This document shows, in pieces, positions 59,688-64,000 of a stretch of 64,000 bases of DNA. How positions within the stretch are numbered: position 1 is the first letter of the stretch; every line of letters begins with the position of its first letter. Under the pieces are notes generated by a model. It saw only the letters and a list, made by a program, of their open reading frames with translations, was not told the origin of the DNA and searched no databases. This DNA is from Chitinophagaceae bacterium (GTDB lineage: Bacteria > Bacteroidota > Bacteroidia > Chitinophagales > Chitinophagaceae), in assembly GCA_016719165.1 (NCBI GenBank), contig JADKAJ010000001.1, positions 310,001 to 374,000 on the forward strand. Reading direction: 5' to 3'. A program made the translations under genes and the position numbers.

Positions 59688-61946
59688 ATGGAACTAAAAT
59701 ATTCACAACAGATAGCCGGTACCCTTAATCTTTCACTAAAACAGATCAGTAGTATTTATGAACTGCACAGTGAGGGGTCTACTATCCCTTTTATTGCCCG
59801 GTACAGAAAAGAGGCTACCGGGAACCTGGATGAAGTCGTGATTGGAAATGTAATTGACCAGATCAAATATTTCAATGAACTGGAAAAACGTAAAGAGACA
59901 GTTCTTAAAACGATTGAAGAGTCCGGTAAATTGACGCCTGAACTGAGAAAACGTATAGAAGACTGTATCAATGCCACTGAACTGGAAGATATTTACCTGC
60001 CGTATAAGCCTAAACGGAAAACAAAAGCATCTGTAGCAATAGAGAAAGGGTTGGAGCCACTGGCAAAATTATTATTTGAGCAGGGACCTGAAAACCCGGA
60101 AGCAGTAGCAGTTAAGTTTATCAATGAGCAGGTGAAAGATACGGCAGAAGCTTTACAAGGTGCCAGGGATATAATGGCAGAATGGGTCGCAGAAAATGAA
60201 CAGGCCAGGAATATTGTCCGTAAATTATTTACTGAGGAAGCTACTGTTTCCTCCAGGGTACTAACAACAAAGAAGGACGAAGCAGATGCGCAGAAATACA
60301 GGGATTATTTTGAATTCAAAGAACCATTGGCGCAAAGTCCGTCACACCGTATACTGGCAATTCGCAGAGGCGAGAAGGAAGGTTTTCTCATTATGACCAT
60401 CAATATCGAAAAGGAAATGGCCCATGCAGAACTCAAACGGGTTTTCCTGAAGTCACCTGGTCTTGCAGCAAAGCAAGTTGAACATGCTGTTGAGGATTCA
60501 TACAATCGTTTACTCCAGCCTTCTATCGAAACAGAATTCAGGATGGCCAGTAAGACGAAAGCGGATGAAGAAGCGATCAGGGTGTTTGCAGAAAATCTTC
60601 GTCAATTGCTGCTGGCGTCACCACTAGGACAAAAGAGAGTGATGGCAATCGATCCTGGTTTCAGGACAGGGTGTAAAGTAGTTTGCCTGGATGAACATGG
60701 TACATTCTTAAAATACAATACAATATTTCCACATGCACCGCAAAATGACTGGAATGGTGCCACGCAAACAATAAAAGAACTGGTGGCAAAATATGATATT
60801 GAAGCCATCGGTTATGGTAATGGAACGGCCAGTAAAGAAACTGAGCTGTTGGTCAGAGCTATAGATTTTGGTAAACCTGTTTCTGTTTTTATGGTAAATG
60901 AAAGCGGCGCTTCTATTTACTCTGCCAGTGAAGTGGCAAGAGAAGAATTTCCGGATCAGGATGTAACCGTTCGCGGAGCGATAAGTATCGGCAGAAGATT
61001 ATTAGATCCCTTAAGTGAGTTAGTGAAGATCGATGCCAAGAGTATTGGGGTGGGTCAATACCAGCATGATGTGAACCAGAACCGCTTGAAAGATGCCCTT
61101 GACCAGGTTGTGGAAAGCTGTGTGAACTTTGTTGGTGTGGATGTGAATACCGCCAGTAAACACCTGCTGATGTATGTTTCCGGGTTAAGTGCGACGGTAG
61201 CAAAAAATGTGGTGGAATACAGGACAAAGAATGGCGGCTTTAGAAGTCGTGATGAACTTAAAAAAGTTTCCATGCTTGGTCCGAAAGCATATGAACAATG
61301 TGCTGGGTTCTTACGTATCGTAAACGCCGCTAATCCTCTAGATAATTCTGCTGTGCATCCTGAAAGTTATCATGTGGTGGAAGCAATGGCTGCTAAGGCT
61401 AACAGTACTGTTCCGGAGTTGATAAAAAATCCGGAAATCAGGAAACAGCTAAAAGCAAAGGATTTCGTTTCTGAAACGATCGGCCAGTTCACCATTGAAG
61501 ATATATTGAAAGAACTGGAGAAGCCGGGCCGTGACCCCCGTTCTCCTATTGAAGAATTTCGTTTTGCAGAAGGGGTGAGCAGTATGGAAGACCTGAAGCC
61601 GGGTATGAAAGTACCGGGCATCATTACCAACATCACCAATTTTGGTGCCTTTGTGGATGTGGGGGTAAAGCAGGATGGGCTGGTGCATATTTCTCATTTA
61701 GCAAACCGTTATATCAGTGACCCCAATGAAGCCGTGAAACTGGGACAAAAAGTAATGGCCACCGTACTGGAAGTGGATATTGCAAGAAAGAGAATTGCAT
61801 TGTCGTTGAAGGACGGAGCAGAGAGAACTGAAGTACGAAGTACGAAGTCAGAAGTAAGGGGACAGAAACCTGTTGTAAAAAAAACCGAGCCGATGAATCC
61901 ATTCCAGGCAAAGCTGATGGAACTGAAGAAGAACTTCAAAGATTGA
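59688..61946 (+). CDS. tex: Tex-family RNA-binding transcription accessory protein
   Basis: The 752-residue cytoplasmic protein begins MELKYSQQIAGTLNLSLKQI. It has the Tex N-terminal helices, the RuvC-like domain (VMAIDPGFRTGCKVVCLDEHG), helix-hairpin-helix segments (VEYRTKNGGFRSRDELKKV) and an S1 RNA-binding domain (GITNITNFGAFVDVGVKQDG near residue 645). Tex affects transcription of certain genes; the mechanism is unresolved. A GTG-started extension of 22 residues at 59622 lies upstream of the promoter and is rejected. Confidence 0.95.
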   Translation: MELKYSQQIAGTLNLSLKQISSIYELHSEGSTIPFIARYRKEATGNLDEVVIGNVIDQIKYFNELEKRKETVLKTIEESGKLTPELRKRIEDCINATELEDIYLPYKPKRKTKASVAIEKGLEPLAKLLFEQGPENPEAVAVKFINEQVKDTAEALQGARDIMAEWVAENEQARNIVRKLFTEEATVSSRVLTTKKDEADAQKYRDYFEFKEPLAQSPSHRILAIRRGEKEGFLIMTINIEKEMAHAELKRVFLKSPGLAAKQVEHAVEDSYNRLLQPSIETEFRMASKTKADEEAIRVFAENLRQLLLASPLGQKRVMAIDPGFRTGCKVVCLDEHGTFLKYNTIFPHAPQNDWNGATQTIKELVAKYDIEAIGYGNGTASKETELLVRAIDFGKPVSVFMVNESGASIYSASEVAREEFPDQDVTVRGAISIGRRLLDPLSELVKIDAKSIGVGQYQHDVNQNRLKDALDQVVESCVNFVGVDVNTASKHLLMYVSGLSATVAKNVVEYRTKNGGFRSRDELKKVSMLGPKAYEQCAGFLRIVNAANPLDNSAVHPESYHVVEAMAAKANSTVPELIKNPEIRKQLKAKDFVSETIGQFTIEDILKELEKPGRDPRSPIEEFRFAEGVSSMEDLKPGMKVPGIITNITNFGAFVDVGVKQDGLVHISHLANRYISDPNEAVKLGQKVMATVLEVDIARKRIALSLKDGAERTEVRSTKSEVRGQKPVVKKTEPMNPFQAKLMELKKNFKD

Positions 61947-61983
61947 CCGATTGCAGCTATATTTATAGAAACAGAAGCTGCAA

Positions 61984-62535
61984 ATGGTTGTCACCGGATT
62001 CAACCCTTTTCCTGAACTTTCAACAGAACGATTATTGCTGAGGCAACTTCGTTTTTCAGATGCTCATTGCCTAGCGAAACTGCGTTCAAACAAAAAAGTA
62101 AATGAACACATCGATCGTCCGGCAACCATGCAAACCGAAGAGGCTAATAATTTCATTGAGAAGGTTAACCGGCGCATGAAGGATGGGGAATTGCTCTATT
62201 GGGTCATTGCTTTAAAAGGTACCGGGAGTTTTGCAGGCGCCATTTGTCTCTGGAATATTGAAGCAGATAAAGACCGGGCCGAGTTAGGTTACGAGTTGCA
62301 TCCTGATTACCAGGGCAGGGGAATCATGCAGGAAGCTTTGCAGAAAGTAATTGAATTCGGGTTCACAAAAATGAAACTGGCGGTTATTCTTGCGCTTACT
62401 AAACCAGCAAATAAGGCTTCTGAAAAGTTATTGATCAAAAACTCCTTTATTCCTGACGAAGATTACAGATATGTAAGCAAAGAAAATGCGAATGAATACC
62501 TGGTCTATTATCTTCTTTCTGGTTCAAGGTTTTAA
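61984..62535 (+). CDS. RimJ/RimL-type GNAT acetyltransferase
   Basis: The 183-residue protein has STERLLLRQLRFSDAHCLAK and ELGYELHPDYQGRGIMQEALQ, the RimJ/RimL-type start and acetyl-CoA motif. Members acetylate ribosomal-protein N-termini or other amines; the acceptor is unknown. It follows tex by 37 nt in the same direction and is convergent with the cupin gene. Confidence 0.88.
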   Translation: MVVTGFNPFPELSTERLLLRQLRFSDAHCLAKLRSNKKVNEHIDRPATMQTEEANNFIEKVNRRMKDGELLYWVIALKGTGSFAGAICLWNIEADKDRAELGYELHPDYQGRGIMQEALQKVIEFGFTKMKLAVILALTKPANKASEKLLIKNSFIPDEDYRYVSKENANEYLVYYLLSGSRF

Positions 62536-62538
62536 AGT

Positions 62539-62856
62539 TTATAGTTTGTAGTCTTCTCTCACCGGGTTAAATACATCAATCACTTTGCAATCAGTAACTG
62601 CCACAGCGCCATGCAGCACATTAGAAGGAATGACATAATACATACCAGCTGTCAGCTTACATTCCTTTCCATCAATGGTCATATCCAATTGTCCTTCCAG
62701 TATATAAGTGATCTGCTCATGCAGATGATGATGCTGGGGTAAATTGCTGCCTGCTTTTATTTCTACTAAACCAAGAGTCATATTAGTGCCGTGGGCATAA
62801 TAGCCGGTGAGACCCGGGGCCAGGTCTTTTGGTTGTAAGTCCTTTAAATGTTGCAT
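62539..62856 (-). CDS. Small cupin-domain protein
   Basis: The 105-residue protein has the two cupin motifs: GSNLPQHHHLHEQITYILEG (metal-binding His cluster and Glu) and VIPSNVLHGAVAV. A single-domain cupin of this size often binds a metal and may act as an isomerase, oxygenase or ligand-binding protein; the substrate is unknown. It is complete, starting MQHLKDLQPKDLAPG, and is divergent from nothing in the window, lying upstream of the edge gene's stop by 45 nt. Confidence 0.87.
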   Translation of the reverse strand: MQHLKDLQPKDLAPGLTGYYAHGTNMTLGLVEIKAGSNLPQHHHLHEQITYILEGQLDMTIDGKECKLTAGMYYVIPSNVLHGAVAVTDCKVIDVFNPVREDYKL

Positions 62857-62901
62857 AAAAATTATAAAGTTCAGTTTTCGAAAACAAATTTCTCTTCAGG
62901 G

Positions 62902-64000
62902 TTAGGAGGCAAACAAGCAAAAACTACCACCAACCCATTCTTTGTCTTTATTATACCGGACACCAATCATCTTCCCTTTACTTAAGCGTCCCAGGTTATT
63001 GGTGGCTACTGGTCTTATTTCACCATCCTTCCAGAAATAGAACATCCGTATTTCTGCTTTGGCAGGTATATCCGGTGTCTCGATCACATCAGCGTATTTA
63101 ACTTTCTGTTGCAGGATCCAGTTCTCCGGGTCTTTTACATTGTCAATATCCTGTTGTGTAACGTCAATAATAACACCTTGTCCGGCAAAGGAGAATAAAG
63201 GCTTTAATACATAATTCTCCAGGTCAGCGGGCATCTGTTTTATCTCGTTCAGGAAGAAGGTTGCAGGAACATACTGATGACGGATAAAAGGTAAAGTGTA
63301 TTTGCTGATGCGGTAAAACCAGTTGGGATGTGGGCACCATTCTACCTCCAGTTCTTCAAAAAAGATTTTCCCTTTCTCTTGTACCTCGGGTGTTTGCTGT
63401 TGAAGGTCGTCAAAGATGACACGGTTAAATATTCTTTTTATTGCTGTTTTTTTTCCCTCATTCAGGTAATAGAGTTTTTTCCCTTCTTTTATCAGTTTTG
63501 TCAGGCAAACCATCTTGATACCAGAATATTCTTCGGTGCAGTAAAAATCAATTCTTGTTTTTTGTTTGCGGGGAAATATTTCCAGCAGAACAACATTTTC
63601 CGGGTTATGATTACCAATAATAATTTCTTTTAGCAATTGTATGTATGTCTCCCTTGTGTAGCCATTCAGGTAGCAACTAAAATTTTCCGGAACTGTAAAA
63701 TGATTTCTGAATACATCATCCAGCAAAACTTCATAGGCAAACAGGGAAGGGAAGCCCTGCATCTCGATCAGTTGCGGTTCATATTCTCCGGCTTCGTTTA
63801 TACAAATACCAAAGTCAAAAGCAATAAAATGCGAATGTGCTTCATCACCCGGGACCTGCAGGTTTTTGGGGATGGCATTTTTGGTCAGTTCTTTGAACTT
63901 CGGGTCAACAATAATATCAACAATACTCTCGCAGGCATCCAGTATTTTCTCTGTAAAATCTTTGGGTACAAAAATGGGGGTTTCTGCTACCCTGAAATCC
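62902..64000 (-). CDS. ATP-grasp-like protein, 5' end outside window
   Basis: The frame stays open to the right edge: the 79 codons beyond the ATG at 63762 read through EAHSHFIAFDFGICINEAGE and into LIEMQGFPSLFAYE, which continues the same protein, so that ATG is internal. The visible part is at least 366 residues. ENYVLKPLFSFAGQGVIID with a following QQKVKY resembles an ATP-grasp nucleotide loop, and later EIRMFYFWKDGEIRPV and NNLGRLSKGKMIGVRYN could form the metal site. A ligase role is inferred; the substrate is unknown. Confidence 0.7.
   Translation of the reverse strand, partial: DFRVAETPIFVPKDFTEKILDACESIVDIIVDPKFKELTKNAIPKNLQVPGDEAHSHFIAFDFGICINEAGEYEPQLIEMQGFPSLFAYEVLLDDVFRNHFTVPENFSCYLNGYTRETYIQLLKEIIIGNHNPENVVLLEIFPRKQKTRIDFYCTEEYSGIKMVCLTKLIKEGKKLYYLNEGKKTAIKRIFNRVIFDDLQQQTPEVQEKGKIFFEELEVEWCPHPNWFYRISKYTLPFIRHQYVPATFFLNEIKQMPADLENYVLKPLFSFAGQGVIIDVTQQDIDNVKDPENWILQQKVKYADVIETPDIPAKAEIRMFYFWKDGEIRPVATNNLGRLSKGKMIGVRYNKDKEWVGGSFCLFAS

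Noticed and set aside
63762..63764. ATG at 63762 as the start of the right-edge gene
   Set aside because: The same frame stays open to the window edge, and LIEMQGFPSLF reads through the codon as internal sequence.
1..64000. CRISPR array, prophage or integrative element
   Set aside because: No regular spaced repeats, phage structural genes, integrase or attachment-site pairs were found.

Overview
The window is chromosomal DNA of a Bacteroidota bacterium, most likely family Chitinophagaceae (inference). The evidence is two kinds of type IX secretion (T9SS) sorting tail, a SprE/PorW-like TPR protein, TonB receptors with a carboxypeptidase-like N-terminal domain, a putative-porin family protein, a HYC_CC_PP protein, a CusA pump fused to a TolC-like domain, and many start codons preceded by the Bacteroidetes -7 box TAnnTTTG. 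There is no prophage, complete insertion sequence or CRISPR array.

Layout. 1-7400: a secreted reprolysin-type metalloprotease cut by the left edge, tRNA-Leu(CAG), then housekeeping genes (dapD, a glycosyltransferase, a TsaC-type enzyme, cca, a pRiA4b ORF-3-like gene, miaA). 7467-9600: a membrane protein, two unrecognised small genes and a truncated REP-type transposase in a degraded, repeat-rich stretch. 9743-18825: pdxJ, a pair of small exported proteins (the second frameshifted), a DUF2452 protein, an M48 protease with a YbjQ-like partner, an exported thioredoxin, a large PKD/CHU_C surface protein and small unknowns. 18948-24781: a LytTR response regulator with its propeller-type sensor kinase, followed by an exported repeat protein whose start appears frameshifted. 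24909-33557: ahcY, small genes, a PrsW-like protease, PBP1A and SprE/PorW. 33689-35727: a tightly overlapping five-gene operon (membrane stub of an M23-type protein, bactofilin, AtpZ-like, a four-helix membrane protein, SprT-like). 35810-45312: an outer-membrane barrel, an acetyltransferase, a subclass B1 metallo-beta-lactamase, sucC, a secreted endonuclease I and a porin. 59688-64000: tex, an acetyltransferase, a cupin and an ATP-grasp-like gene cut by the right edge.

The most coherent accessory unit is about 45.37-59.55 kb, a soft-metal (probably copper) handling island. It holds a HYC_CC_PP protein, a HMA protein with a Cys/His-rich repeat tail, a second HMA protein, a TlpA-like thioredoxin, an outer-membrane protein, a TonB receptor with its own HMA domain, a second TonB receptor with a CxxC plug motif, a small His-rich protein, a CusA-TolC fusion and a CusB-like lipoprotein adaptor. 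Two different palindromes, before the first HMA gene and before the second receptor, suggest separate control of the efflux/chaperone and receptor halves. No regulator gene is present, so control must come from elsewhere.

At least six genes have the -7 box only 4-8 nt before the start codon, which suggests leaderless or nearly leaderless transcripts.
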